From contig OZ037922.1 in the NCBI GenBank assembly GCA_964035575.1, forward strand, positions 682,001-746,000: DNA of 64,000 bases, read 5' to 3'. The notes under the pieces are model-generated. The model was not told where the DNA came from. It did no database searches and was given only the letters and a program-made list of their open reading frames with translations. Both the position numbers and the translations under genes were made by a program. Source of the DNA: Rhynchopus sp. YZ270_cl-10 (taxonomy: Eukaryota; Euglenozoa; Diplonemea; Diplonemida; Diplonemidae). Shown one piece after another: positions 22,101-34,736 of the stretch. Position 1 is the first letter of the stretch, and every line of letters starts with the position of its first letter.

Positions 22101-22217
22101 AGGAGGCACGGCACTTTTGTGGAATTTTGTGGAATTTCAAAAACTCGACTTCTACTTTTTCCCCTAAGAAAAAATTCCACAAAATTCCACAAAATTCCAC
22201 AAAAGTGCCGTGCCTCT
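22101..22217. repeat. Short inverted repeat (GAGGCACGGCACTTTTGTGG)
   Basis: Arms of about 36 bp, GAGGCACGGCACTTTTGTGG then AATTTTGTGGAATTT, enclose about 45 bp. It is probably a small foldback or MITE. It is followed by alternating A8/T8 blocks joined by TCGACATCACAAA (22218-22345), also present in the MITEs at 26.4 and 34.4 kb, and by two 30-base T-runs (22378-22441). Confidence 0.6.
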
Positions 22218-22378
22218 TTCAAGAAAAAAAAATTTTTTTTTCGACATCACAAAATTTTTCCCACAGAAAAAAAAAATTTTTTTTTCGACATCACAAAATT
22301 TTTCCCACAAAAAAAAAATTTTTTTTTTTGCACATGTCTGCACCAAAAATGCAAATAAAGCCAGAATTTTGATGTTTT

Positions 22379-22411
<33 letters not shown>

Positions 22412-22449
22412 AATTTTTTTTTTTTTTTTTTTTTTTTTTTTGAGATTTT

Positions 22450-22970
22450 TGTATGAATAGTTCTGTAACCTCTCTCTCTTTTACGGCAGGTAACCGGTTG
22501 AGGTGATACTTCCGGACTGAGGAAGGGCATTCTTTTACTTTTTTATTTTGCCTGGACGGGGATGGGGGCGGCTTTGTCTAGATTGTTTTTATATTGTAGT
22601 CTTTTGTTGGGTTAAGGGGATTGGCAGACAACACTGGGGACCTCCTTGGACCACAGCTGTTGGCGTTGTCAAGCTCTACCCGGCTGTACACGGTCGGCCT
22701 GAAAACAGGTCCGAATCTAGGCTATGTGAACGAAATAAAAATAGCCAAAAAAGAAGAAGAAAGGGGAGAAGGGGGGGGAGAGGGGAGAAAAAGTAAAAAG
22801 AAGTCTCTAAAGTCTATGCGGCGGATCGAAGGCGCGTCTGCACAAGACTCCTCAGGCGATTGCACAGCGCCGACGCCTTCCTCAGCTCCTCCTGACTCAA
22901 CATGTTTTGAGCATCTAGAATTTATTCCACGGCTATTTTGTGTATAAAATACCCACCCTGTACAGTTTGT
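22450..22970. other. Non-coding or unrecognised
   Basis: Mixed composition with short frames only. AGAAGAAGAAAGGGGAGAAG purine tract near 22755-22800. Nothing recognised. Confidence 0.3.
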
Positions 22971-23129
22971 ATGGGCCAGCGCCTTGTCAAAAAAAATCTC
23001 AAAAAAAAAAAAAAAATTTTTTTTTTTCACAAGTGTTTTTGAGGCCTGCTCACTACACCCTAGGTACCCTTCTGAGACCAAAAAGTCAAAAAAAGCATGA
23101 ATTGGGCTGTTTTGAGCATCTAGAGTTTA

Positions 23130-24020
23130 TTCCTTAACACTCGGTGTTAAGGTCTTTAAGGTTGCTGATCACCTCCCACCCACCCTCCCACCCCACCCCC
23201 CCCCCAGGGTGGGTTTCGGCCATTTTTTTTCAGGTCTCTAAACGTCCAAAGAGGTCAAAAAAGTGGATTCTTGGGAAGATAGGAGGTTTTTAGGAGACTT
23301 TCTCTGAAGCAAAGACCTCCAAACCCTGACAGACCCTGAAACGAGGGTGTCGCGAGTACCCCTTTTTTACACGTGTTTCTTAAGGGTTCTACAGGGTTCT
23401 ACAGGCAAAACAGGCGTTTTGGCCGAAAACCCGGTTTTTCAGGCAGGTAACCGGGTTTCCGGCTTGGGAAACGTGCCAGCGCGCTGCGAGAACCATGCGT
23501 GGGGGTTTGTAACCACTCGTTGCGTTGGTTGCGTTGCGTTCGCTACGTTGCGTACACATAGCTACGTGCACACCGGTTACGTTGTGTTGCATGCGTTGCG
23601 TTCGTTGTGTAGAGATCGTTATATACAGAGTGCAACGTACGGAGCGGTTGCGTTGCGTTGGTTGTGTTCGGTTGGTTACGTTCGTTGCGTTCCGATCGTT
23701 TCGTACACATCGGTTGCGTTGCGTTCGTTGCGTTGCGTTCGTTGCATACAGATCGTTACGTACTCATCGCTTGCATTGCGTTGGATGCGTTGCGCTCGGT
23801 GCGTTGCGTTGCTTCCGTGTCTTTGGTTCGAGACGTTACGTACCGAACGGTTGCGTTGCGTCGGTTGCATTCGTTCCGTTCACATCGTTCCGATCTGAAC
23901 GGAACGATGTTAACGCAAGAAACGTATCGCATCGGTTGCGTTGGCTTGTGTGCGTTGCAAACCTTTCATACATCAACCACACCAGCCAGTGAGTGTTAAG
24001 GATTGCCAAAAAAAACTAAA
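23130..24020 (-). mobile_element. Family 1 hairpin-ended element (copy 1a)
   Basis: The left end (reading the minus strand) is TTTAGTTTTTTTTGGCAATC, then CTTAACACTCACTGGCTGG. The right end is the hairpin CTTAACACCGAGTGTTAAGGAA. Empty-site comparison gives insertion between A and T with no duplication. The 891 bp are filled by AACGCAAC-type degenerate repeats. Frames rich in RSLRCVR are translations of these repeats. Confidence 0.8.
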
Positions 24021-24051
24021 TTCCCCAGCCATTTTCTGTACCGCCAGTGCA

Positions 24052-24962
24052 TTTAGTTTTTTTTGGCAATCCTTAACACTCCTGGCTGGTGTGGTTGATA
24101 AACGCAACCGAACACAACGAAACGGATCCGCTCTATACGTTACGATCCGTATGCAACCAACGCATGCAACGCAACGCAACCTATGTGTACGTAACGATCA
24201 GAACGCAACCAACGCAACCTATGCGTACGTTGCGATCTGTATATATCGATCTCAACATAACGAACGCAACGCGTACAACGCACCGTAACCGATGTGTACG
24301 TAACGATCTGTATGCAACGAACGCAACGTAACGGATGCAACGCATCCAACGCAACGCAACCGATGTGTACGTAGCGATCGGAACGCAACGAACGTAACCA
24401 ACCAAACACAACCAACGCAACGCATGCAACTCAACGCAACCGCTCCGTACGTTGCGCTCTGTACGTAACGATCTCTACACAACGAACGCAACGCATGCAA
24501 CACAACGTAACCGATGTGTACGTAGCGATGCGTACGCAACGAAGGCAACGCAACCAACGCAACGAGTGGTTACAAACCCCCACGCATGGTTCTCACACCG
24601 CTCTGGCACGTTTCCCAAGCCGCAAACCCGGTTACCTGCCTGAAAAACCGGGTTTTTGGCCAAAACGGCTGTTTTGCCTGTAGAACCCTGTAGAACCCTT
24701 AAGAAACACGTGTAAAAAAGGGGTACTCGCGACACCCTGGTTTCAGGGTCTGTCAGGGTTTGGAGGTCTTTCTCATTTGCAAACCCTAAAAAAAACCTCC
24801 TATCTTCCCAAGAATCCACTTTTTTGACCTCTTTGGACGTTTAGAGACCTGAAAAAAAATGGCCGAAACCCACCCCGGGGGGGGCGGGGGGGGTGCCTTA
24901 GAGGGGGTGGGTGGGTGGGGTGATCAGCAACCTTAAAGACCTTAACACCGAGTGTTAAGGAA
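24052..24962 (+). mobile_element. Family 1 hairpin-ended element (copy 1b)
   Basis: Full copy, 911 bp, with both ends as in copy 1a. The left flank ends ...CAGTGCA and the right flank begins CTTTGTATGG, against the expected empty site CAGTGCATTTTGTATGG. So the target is A|T, with the first following T read as C. Confidence 0.8.
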
Positions 24963-25010
24963 CTTTGTATGGGCCAGCGCCTTGTCAAAAAATCGAAAAA
25001 TCTCAAAAAA

Positions 25011-25802
25011 AAAATTTTTTTTTTCGGGAAAATTTCGACCACTGAGGTGGGTCTTTGGGCACCAAAAAATGCAAAAAAAATGCAAAAATCGGGTGTTTTG
25101 ACCATCTGTGGTTACACAAAACACACTTCTGTGTACAAGCCTACACCAATACAGTGGTAATACAAGGCGATTTTTGACCAAAAAAAAATATTTTTTTTCG
25201 CCCAAAATCGGGCGTGGTACGTCATAAAATGGCCCAAAAAATCCAATGAAAACCTTCGATTGGGCAAATTATGAAAAAAATTTTCAAGTCAAATTTTCAA
25301 CCAAAATACGGTCATTTTGTTCACACAGTGATTCTACGTCATGCTAGCTTCCTGTGCAGAACTCCAGCAATTCACCAATGCCGGCATCTATCTTTCCATT
25401 ATCGCCATTGCACTTCGTGTGTTACCAACGTGCTCAAGAAATGGCGTGCTGTCACACTCCAACCAGAGTATCGAACCCGTACGTACATAACGGAGATCCA
25501 CGAGCCCACCCAAAGGCGGAGGGTCTAGCCGAAGGCGGACGAGCTAGCCCAATCCGGACGAGCGAGCCTCAATCTAGACGAGCGAGCCTCATAAAGCACA
25601 CCAGCTCCAATCTGACGGGGAACTTCGAGCCTCTAAGCCCAGAGAAAGAACCTGGCCACCGGAGGGCCCTAACGGCCCGACGAGGAGGCGCCCCATAGGG
25701 CGCTGGGGCCAAGGGACTTAAGTCGCCCTAACGCTTCGCTAAGTACCTGGAAAAATCCCTAAGGAAAAAAGTGGAAAAAAAGTGTCTCAAAATTGACATC
25801 TA
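25011..25802. other. Unrecognised, no gene called
   Basis: 25270-25735 has balanced composition and a 114-residue frame but no domain. GCGAGCCTCA/GACGAGCGAGCC units recur near 25550-25590. The end (CTAAGTACC...GGAAAAAAAGTGTC) resembles 21540-21600 inverted. Confidence 0.3.
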
Positions 25803-27003
25803 TTTAGTTTTTTTTGGCAATCCTTAACACTCACTGGCTGGTGTGGTTGATGTATGAAAGGTTTGCAACGTACACAAGCCAACCAACGCAACCGATGCGA
25901 TACGTTTCTTGCGTTCAGATCGGAACGATGTGAACGGAACGAATGCAACCGACGCAACGCAACCGTTCGGTACGTAACGTCTCGAACCAAAGACACGGAA
26001 GCAACGCAACGCACCGAACGCAACGCATGCAACGCAACGCAACCGATGTGTACGTAACGATCGGAACGCAACGAACGTAACCAACCGAACACAACCAACG
26101 CAACGCAACCGCTCTGTTCGTTGCACTCTGTATATAACGATCTCTACACAACGAACGCAACGTAGCGAAGGCAACGCAACCAACGCAACGAGTGGTTACA
26201 AACCCCCACGCATGGTTCTCACACCGCTCTGGCACGTTTCCCAAGCCTCAAACCCGGTTACCTGCCTGAAAAACCGGGTTTTTGGCCAAAACGCCTGTTT
26301 TGCCTGTAGAACCCTGTAGAACCCTTAAGAAACACGTGTAAAAAAGGGGTACTCGCGACACCCTGGTTTCAGGGTCTGTCAGGCAGTGCTACCAACGCGA
26401 CAAGAGATTCTAGTCGCGCGACAAAGTGCCACTTGTCGCGCTGTCGCGCCCAAAAAAAATTTTTTTTTTCGACATCACAAAAATTTTCACCAAAAAAAAA
26501 AAAAATTTTTTTTTTTGGGTGTGGGCGATTTTGGAAAAAAAAATCCAAAAAAAAAAATCCAGAAAAAACCATCGCAGACGGTACAGTAGCGACGTAAGCA
26601 AAAGCCATCATTTTTTGACCAAAATTTTGCTAAGTACCCGGAAAAAACGCGATTTTTCCTAACAAAAAAAAAAAAAAAAGTGTCTCAAAATGGAAAAAAA
26701 AAAATTTTCGATTTTTGCGACAACTCATTTTGTCGCGCTGTCGCGGGTGGTTTGTCGCGAGTCGCGCGCGACTTGTCGCGTTGGTAGCACTGTGTCAGGG
26801 TTTGGAGGTCTTTCTCATTTGCAAACCCTCAAAAAAACCTCCTATCTTCCCAAGAATCCACTTTTTTGACCTCTTTGGACGTTTAGAGACCTGAAAAAAA
26901 ATGGCCGAAACCCACCCCGGGGGGGGGGGCGGGGGGGGTGCCTTAGAGGGGGTGGGTGGGGTGATCAGCAACCTTAAAGACCTTAACACCGAGTGTTAAG
27001 GAA
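25803..27003 (+). mobile_element. Family 1 hairpin-ended element (copy 1c) with nested MITE
   Basis: Full ends (TTTAG... to ...GTGTTAAGGAA). It is longer than its sisters because a MITE (26384-26792) is inserted in the segment AGGGTCTGTCAGGGTTTGG. Confidence 0.8.
26384..26792. mobile_element. hAT-like MITE nested in copy 1c
   Basis: TIRs CAGTGCTACCAACGCGACAA and its complement. Flanking duplication TGTCAGG at 26377-26383 and 26793-26799, confirmed by uninserted sister copies. The interior has subterminal CGCGACA repeats and A8/T8 blocks. A 7-bp duplication is one short of the hAT norm, but the CAGTG termini fit. Confidence 0.75.
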
Positions 27004-27136
27004 TTTTTTGACCTTTTTGCTGGGTAGGTTTGGGTCGGTCCGACCTGACCCTACTGAGTCGGTTTAAGTCGGATTGGTAGCCTTGTCCCCTATCATCTCC
27101 CCTCTTCCCCCTTTTAATACAAGGGCAGTCTCGTGA

Positions 27137-28028
27137 TTTAGTTTTTTTTGGCAATCCTTAACACTCACTGGCTGGTGTGGTTGATGTATGAAAGGTTTGC
27201 AACGCACACAAGCCAACCAACGCAACCGATGCGATACGTTTCTTGCGTTCACATCGTTCCGTTCAGATCGGAACGATGTGAACGGAACGAATGCAACCGA
27301 CGCAACGCAACCGTTCGGTACGTATCGTCTCGAACCGAAGACACGGAAGCAACGCAACGCACCGAACGCAACGCATCCAACGCAATGCAAGCGGTGAGTA
27401 CGTAACGATCTGTATGCAACGAACGCAACGCAACGAACGCAACGCATGCAACGCAACGCAACCGATGTGTACGAAACGATCGGAACGCAACGAACGTAAC
27501 CAACCGAACACAACCAACGCAACGCAACCGCTCTGTTCGTTGCACTCTGTATATAACGATCTCTACACAACGAACGCAACGCATGCAACACAACGTAACC
27601 GGTGTGCACGTAGCTATGTGTACGCAACGTAGCGAAGGCAACGCAACCAACGCAACGAGCGGTTACAAACCCCCACGCATGGTTCTCGCAGCGCGCTGGC
27701 ACGTTTTCCAAGCCGCAAACCCGGTTACCTGCCTGAAAAACCGGGTTTTCGGCCAAAACGCCTGTTTTGCCTGTAGAACCCTGTAGAACCCTTAAGAAAC
27801 ACGTGTAAAAAAGGGGTACTCGTGACACCCTGGTTTCAGGGTCTGTCAGGGTTTGGAGGTCTTTCTCATTTGCAAACCCTAAAAAAAACCTCCTATCTTC
27901 CCAAGAATCCACTTTTTTGACCTCTTTGGACGTTTAGAGACCTGAAAAAAAATGGCCGAAACCCACCCCGCGCGGGGAGGGTGGGGTGATCAGCAACCTT
28001 AAAGACCTTAACACTGAGTGTTAAGGAA
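27137..28028 (+). mobile_element. Family 1 hairpin-ended element (copy 1d)
   Basis: Full 892-bp copy with TTTAG left end and CTTAACACTGAGTGTTAAGG hairpin plus AA at the right. Preceding base A. Confidence 0.8.
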
Positions 28029-28051
28029 CTATGTAACCTACAAAACCACCA

Positions 28052-28875
28052 TTTGAGTTGACGGTCTTGAAAACACTTCGCTGGCTGGTGTGTCAACCGG
28101 TATGTGTATGGTTTGCACGTAACGCTCTACGTATACGATACACACAACGCTATGCATAAGCGATACACGGTTCGTGTGCAGCGTAACGCATGCAACGCAA
28201 CGCAACCGATGTGTACGTAGCGATCTGTACGACAGCATGCTACGGGTTTAACTCCATCGCGTTAACGCAACACCTGCGCCGCTGTGACACTTCGCTGGCT
28301 CGTGTGGTTGTGATAACGGAACGGTCTACACGTGCGTTACACACTACGGTCTTCGTATACGATACACACAACGCTATGCATATGCGTTGCACGCGTTAAC
28401 CGCAACGGGTGGTTATTACCAAACGCAGCCCACCTTCGGTGGGCTGCTGCAACTCGTGCCGTGTGTGGCCCATGCATGGTTCTCACAGCTCGCTGGCACG
28501 TTTCCGAAGCCGGAAACCCGGTTACCTGCCTGAAAAACCGGGTTTTTGGCCAAAACACCTGTTTTGCCTGTAGAACCCTGTAGAAGCCTTAAGAAACACG
28601 TGTATAAAAGGGGTACTCGTGACACCCTGGTGTCAGGGTCTCTAACGGCTCCCAGCTCAAACTGAGTTATACACGCCCCAAAAAGTGCCCGATCTTTCCA
28701 AAGAAACAGTTTTTTGAGCTGGGCGAAGCTTCTACACCCTGAAAAAAAAACCGGTTTTTGGTCGGATCCAGCAGGGGGGGGGGGGAGACTGGGGGGGGGG
28801 GTTACTGCTAGGTGGGTGGGTGGGTGGCCGGAACAGCAACCTTTAAAAACTAGAAAACACAAGTGTTTTCTAGAA
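28052..28875 (+). mobile_element. Family 3 hairpin-ended element
   Basis: The left end is TTTGAGTTGACGG..., and the right hairpin is CTAGAAAACACAAGTGTTTT + CTAGAA. Flanked by A on the left and T on the right. The segment after it (28876-29024) is short and carries three CTGCAAAC repeats. Confidence 0.75.
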
Positions 28876-29024
28876 TTTAAGCACCTCAGTATCATACCCC
28901 ATCTAAGCCTCCCTCAACCCTCATCCACACAGATTCGCCTCCTTAAACCTGCAAACCTGCAAACCTGCAAACCTTCTAACACCTCAGAGGGCAAGGCCCG
29001 CAAACCCTTATTCCAATGGAAGAA

Positions 29025-29765
29025 TTTGAGTTGACGGTCTTGAAAACACTTCGCTGGCTGGTGTGTCAACCGGTTTGTGTATGGTTTGCACGTTACGCTC
29101 TACGGATACGATACACACAACGCTCTGCATAAGCGGTACACGGTTCGTGTGCAGCGAAAGCATGCTACGGGTTTAACCCATCGCGTTAACGCAACACCTG
29201 CGCCGCTGTGACACTTCGCTGGCTCGTGTGGTTGATAAAGCAACGGTCTACACATGCGTTGCACACAACGGTCTTCGTATACGATACACACAACGCTATG
29301 CATAAAGGATACACGCGTTAACCGTATCGTGTGGTTACCAAACGCAGCCCACCTTCGGTGGGCTGCTGCAACTCGTGCCGTGTGTGGCCCATGCATGGTT
29401 CTCACAGCTCGCTGGCACGTTTCCCAAGCCGCAAACCCGGTTACCTGCCTGAAAAACCGGGTTTTCGGCCAAAACGCCTGTTTTGCCTGTAGAACCCTGT
29501 AGAACCCTTAAGAAACACGTGTATAAAAGGGGTACTCGCGACACCCTGGTGTCAGGGTCTCTAACGGTTTAACGCTTCGCTGAGCCTATACACCCCCCAA
29601 AAAGTGTCCTATCTTTCCAAAGAAAAAGTTTTTTCGGCTGTGCGAAGCTTCTACACCCTCTAAAAAAAACCGGTTTTTGGTCGGATCCAGCAGGGGGGGT
29701 TAGAGACTGAAGGGTGGCCGGAACAGCAACCTTTAAAAACTAGAAAACACAAGTGTTTTCTAGAA
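29025..29765 (+). mobile_element. Family 3 hairpin-ended element
   Basis: Full 741-bp copy, same ends as 28052-28875, shorter interior. 29766-29990 after it is AT-rich with AAAAATATC repeats and no gene. Confidence 0.75.
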
Positions 29766-29990
29766 TTTTTCAAAAATTCTCTATACTTCCTATGACTGGA
29801 CCCAACTCCCCTCACTATTTTTCCCTAAAAAAACGCAAAAAACGCCCAAAAAATTCTGCCAAAAATATCAAAAATATCAAAAATGCGCATTTTTGCCGTG
29901 CCTCCATAAGCTCGCGTTTCTTTTATCGAACAGATTGTATTCTCCATCCCGTACCCAAAATGTAAACACTACCTTCAATCAGAAAAAATA

Positions 29991-31066
29991 TTCCTTAACA
30001 CTCTGTGTTAAGGTTTTTAAGGTTGCTTTTGTGGCGTACCCCCCCACCCCTTGGCACCCCCGACGGGGTACCCCAAAAAATGACATTTCTCGCAGAGGCG
30101 CCAAAGTGTAAGATTTTTTCGGCATTGGAAAGATAGGGCCAAAAATCGAGTTCTTACTAAATCAGATCGCTGAGAGATTAGTTTTTAATTCCTATTTTCG
30201 TGTCGCGAGTTTACGTGTAAAATGCCTTAGGAACCGTGCGTTCCTTAAGGGTTCTTAAGGATTCTACAGGGAAAACAGTTAAGGTTTTTAAGGTTGCTTT
30301 TGTGGCGTACCCCCCCACCCCTTGGCACCCCCGACGGGGTACCCCAAAAAATGACATTTCTCGCAGAGGCGCCAAAGTGTAAGATTTTTTCGGCATTGGA
30401 AAGATAGGGCCAAAAATCGAGTTCTTACTAAATCAGATCGCTGAGAGATTAGTTTTTAATTCCTATTTTCGTGTCGCGAGTTTACGTGTAAAATGCCTTA
30501 GGAACCGTGCGTTCCTTAAGGGTTCTTAAGGATTCTACAGGGAAAACAGGCGTTTTGGCCAAAAACACGGTTTTTCAGGCAGGTAACCGGGTTTGCGGCT
30601 TGGGAAACGTGCCAACGCGGTGTGAGAACCATGCGTGGGGGTTTGTAACCACTCGTTGCGTTGGTTGCGTTGCGTTCGTTACGTAGCGTTCGTTGCATAC
30701 AGAACGCTACGTACACATAGGTTACGTAGTGTTGCATGCGGTTGCATGCGTTGCGTTCGTTGTGTAGAGATCGTTACGTACAGAGCGCAACGTATGGAGC
30801 GGTTGCGTTGCGTTGGTTGTGTTCGGTTGGTTACGTTCGTTGCGTACAGATAGTGACGCACGCATCGGTTCCGTTGTGTTGGATGAGATGCGTTGGTTGT
30901 GTTCGGTTGGTTACGTTCGTTGCGTTCAGATCGTTGCGCACACATCGGTAGCGTTGTGTTGGTTGTGTCGTTGACACATGTTCGTGGGAATCTGTTCGTT
31001 TCTTTTCAGATCTTTGCATACATCAACCACGATCAATAGGGAGTGTTAAGGATTAGCAAAACTAAA
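29991..31066 (-). mobile_element. Family 1 hairpin-ended element with internal 271-bp duplication
   Basis: The right hairpin (29991) and left end (...GGATTAGCAAAACTAAA at 31066) delimit the copy. A 271-bp block near the hairpin, starting GTTAAGGTTTTTAAGGTTGC, occurs twice in tandem (30007 and 30278), and the hairpin is not repeated between them. The block is closer to family 2 interior sequence than to other family 1 copies, so the element is a family 1/2 mosaic. Confidence 0.7.
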
Positions 31067-31652
31067 TTTTCTCTTTTTTTTCTTCTTCCACACGCGCTGA
31101 TTTTTGTGTTCGCTAAGTTTTATCAACAAGCTTTAAAAACAAAAAAACAAAAAACATGCCGGGACGCAAGCCTTGTTGGAGCAGAGTGCACTTCAGGGAG
31201 GTTAACCGGGACGGGAAGCCGCAGTTGCAGTGCATTCATTGCGACATGTACTGCTCCCCAACGGGAACAAGGTGTAGGGGCCATCTCGCCGTGTGTACCA
31301 AATGCACAACAGATGTGGCCAACAGAGCCAAAGGTGTGACATCACAACCAGCAGCAGCACCAGCACCAGCACCAGCACCAGCACCACTGCAGCTCAATCC
31401 GACCGACACCCCTGTCACCTCTGCGACGACGCCGACGATGAAGCGTACCCGCGAGGAGCCGCCCCAGAAGCAGTCGAGACTCGCTGTGTGTCCGGGTCTC
31501 TCTCAAATTGAAAAGGACAATTTGAGAGAGAAAATCGGAAGGTGGGTGTACGCCGGGGGACTTCCGTTTTCGGTGGTAGAAGACCCCCTTTTTTTGGAAA
31601 TGCTTCAGGCAGTACGTCCAAACCTGAAGGCAACTCACCTGCCTTCAAGGCA

Positions 31653-33314
31653 TTTAGTTTTTTTTGGCAATCCTTAACACTCACTGGCTGGTGTGGTTGA
31701 TAAACGCAACCGAACACAACGAAACGGATCCGCTCTATACGTTACGATCCGTATGCAACCAACGCAACGAACGTAACCAACCGAACACACCCAACGCAAC
31801 GTAACGGATGCAACGCAAGCAACGCAACCGATGTGTACGTAGCGATCGGAACGCAACGAACGTAACCAACCAACACAACCAACGCAACGCAACCGCTCCG
31901 TACGTTGCACTCTGTACGTTACGATCTCTACACAACGAACGCAACGCATGCAACACAACGTAACCGGTGTGCACGTAGCGATGTGTACGCAACGAAGGCA
32001 ACGCAACCAACACAACGAGTGGTTACAAACCCCCACGCATGGTTCTCACACCGCTCTGGCACGTTTCACACGCTGCAAACCCGGTTACCTGCCTGAAAAA
32101 CCGGGTTTTCGGCCAAAACGCCTGTTTTGCCTGTAGAACCCTGTAGAACCCTTAAGAAACACGTGTAAAAAAGGGGTACTCGCGACACCCTGGTTTCAGG
32201 GTCTGTCAGGGTTTGGAGGTCTTTCTCATTTAGTTTTTTTTGGCAATCCTTAACACTCACTGGCTGGTGTGGTTGATGTATGAAAGGTTTGCAACGCACA
32301 CAAGCCAACGCAACCGATGCGATACGTTTCTTGCGTTCACATCGTTCCGTTCAGATCGGAACGATGTGAACGGAACGAATGCAACCGACGCAACGCAACC
32401 GTTCGGTACGTAACGTCTCGAACCAAAGACACGGAAGCAACGCAACGCACCGAACGCAACGCATCCAACGCAATGCAAGCGATGAGTACGTAACGATCTG
32501 TATGCAACGAACGCAACGCAACGAACGCAACGCAACCGATGTGTACGAAACGATCGGAACGCAACGAACGTAACCAACCGAACACAACCAACGCAACGCA
32601 ACCGCTCCGTACGTTGCACTCTGTATATAACGATCTCTACACAACGAACGCAACGCATGCAACACAACGTAACCGGTGTGCACGTAGCTATGTGTACGCA
32701 ACGTAGCGAACGCAACGCAACCAACGCAACGAGTGGTTACAAACCCCCACGCATGGTTCTCGCAGCGCGCTGGCACGTTTCCCAAGCCGCAAACCCGGTT
32801 ACCCGCCTGAAAAACCGGGTTTTCGGCCAAAACGCCTGTTTTGCCTGTAGAACCCTGTAGAACCCTTAAGAAACACGTGTAAAAAAGGGGTACTCGCGAC
32901 ACCCTCGTTTCAGGGTCTGTCAGGGTTTGGAGGTCTTTGCTTCAGAGAAAGTCTCCTAAAAACCTCCTATCTTCCCAAGAATCCACTTTTTTGACCTCTT
33001 TGGACGTTTAGGGACCTGAAAAAAAATGGCCGAAACCCACCCTGGGGGGGGGGGGTGGGGTGGGAGGGTGGGTGGGAGGTGATCAGCAACCTTAAAGACC
33101 TTAACACCGAGTGTTAAGGAATTTGCAAACCCTAAAAAAAACCGCCTATCTTCCCAAGAATCCACTTTTTTGACCTCTTTGGACGTTTAGGGACCTGAAA
33201 AAAAATGGCCGAAACCCACCCTGGGGGGGGGGTGCCTTAAAGGGGGGTGGGGAGGGTGGGTGGGTGTGTGGTGTTGAAGCAACCTTAAAGACCTTAACAC
33301 CGAGTGTTAAGGAA
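31653..33314 (+). mobile_element. Family 1 element (copy 1e) inserted in the hAT gene, itself split
   Basis: The left end is at 31653 and the right hairpin ends at 33314. A second family 1 copy (32229-33121) sits inside it. The hAT codons on both sides (PSRH | SVGTTML) join without a gap, so the insertion produced no duplication. Confidence 0.8.
32229..33121 (+). mobile_element. Family 1 element (copy 1f) nested in copy 1e
   Basis: Inserted into GGTCTTTCTCA|TTTGCAAACC of copy 1e. The uninterrupted sequence is present in sister copies, giving a clean A|T empty site with no duplication. Confidence 0.85.
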
Positions 33315-34350
33315 CTCTGTAGGGACGACAATGCTTGAGAAGGAGTATGAGAGGGTGAGGGCGCCTCTGGAAGAGGCCATCAAAAAGACCAAGGAACTTT
33401 CACTCCAAGTCGATGCTTGGACCGCAAAGCACGGCGATAAATGCTTTGCGGCCATGGCATCGTCAGGAGAAGAAGAGCCCATGCTTGTGCATAGTGGAGT
33501 TTTGAAAGAGAAGTCCCACAATGCGTCAGAGCTGTTTCACCATTTGCAACAAACACCGGCTTTTGTGCAAGATAGACTCGTCTGCCTCCTCACAGATGGT
33601 GATGCTACGGCAGTGAAGGCGATGAAAATGCTCAAAGAACAAAACCCAGCACTCTACACTCTGGTCTGCGCATGCCACACCCTGGCACGAGCGGTGAATG
33701 ACTGCGTGGGCACAAAGGCGGTGAAGGGAAGAGAGGCGAAGAACGAGTTCGCAGAGATGGGGCAGAGAGTGACCACGCTTGTCTCTAGGATAAGAAACGT
33801 GGAATACCTCCAGGTGCGATTTGATGAAATCGCACAGCAGTTGAAGAAGCCACGGCGGTTGGTGCTGCCCGCTGTGACTCGATGGACCACCTTCTCCGAT
33901 GTCTGGGGAGACATCCAGCTGCACAAGGAGACACTGCTTCTTCTGAAGGAGGATTCAAAGGTACGATTTTTTCAATATGTCTGGCTCTAACTTGTCATTT
34001 TTCTATTGGTGATTTTACTACACAAACAGGCGAGGAACCTCTGTCCTGAGCTGGCCGATCTCTTGGATGAAAAATGGGACGAATTTATGGCACTAGCTCC
34101 ATTTTTCAAGGCGATAAGCGAAGCTCTTTCTGTGCTACATGGGAACAAATCTAAGGCATCATACGTGTTGCCCGCTTTTGCCCATGTGCTAGAGGGAGCC
34201 AAGAAGAGCAAGAACGAACAGGTACGTCGAAATTCGTTGTAATTAATTTGTTCTCTCCCGATATCTATCTCAAAAACCAACAACAGCCAACGGCATCACT
34301 GAAGAAGAAAATGAGTGATGTCCAGAAGAAGATCGAGCAGAGGCTCGAAC

Positions 34351-34736
34351 AAGGCTCTGATGAGGCCCAGGCCTCCCGGCCGGGAGGCCCGGCCTCCCAG
34401 GCCTCCCGGCCTCCCAAAAAAAAAATTTTTTTTTTTGTGACCCTGCGTGAAATTTTTTTTTTTTTTTTGTTAGGAAAAATTTTCCGGTACTTAGCAAAAT
34501 TCGGCAAAAAAATATGGATTTTGCTTACGTCGCTACTGGACCGTCTGTGACGGTTTTTTTTGGATTTTTTTTTTTGGATTTTTTTTTCCGAAATCGCCCA
34601 CTCCCAAAAAAAAAATTTTTTTTTTTTTTTGGTGAAAAATTTTGTGATGTCGAAAAAAAAAATTTTTTTTTGGGAGGCCGGGAGGCCTGGGAGGCCGGGC
34701 CTCCCGGCCGGGAGGCCTGGGCCTCATCAGAGCCTT
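34351..34736. mobile_element. hAT-type MITE nested in the hAT gene
   Basis: TIRs of about 85 bp start AAGGCTCTGATGAGGCCCAG, continue through GGCCTCCC repeats and end in A9/T9 blocks. The flanking duplication is GGCTCGAAC (34342-34350 and 34737-34745; 8 or 9 bp). The hAT frame reads across the empty site (QRLE then RYVEHE). The inner A/T blocks with TCGACATCACAAA are shared with the MITE at 26384. Confidence 0.85.

Larger units (their letters stand above)
22971..25010 (-). repeat. Family 4 repeat, copy 3, split by two family 1 insertions
   Basis: Pieces at about 22980-23129, 24021-24051 and 24963-25010 read together as the reverse complement of 10572-10764. Elements at 23130-24020 and 24052-24962 interrupt it. 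Copy 1 therefore gives the empty site for both insertions. Confidence 0.7.

Noticed and set aside
23347-23992. Arg/Cys-rich proteins (RSLRCVRCV...) repeated through 23-37 kb
   Set aside because: They arise from degenerate AACGC repeats inside family 1 elements and appear on both strands.
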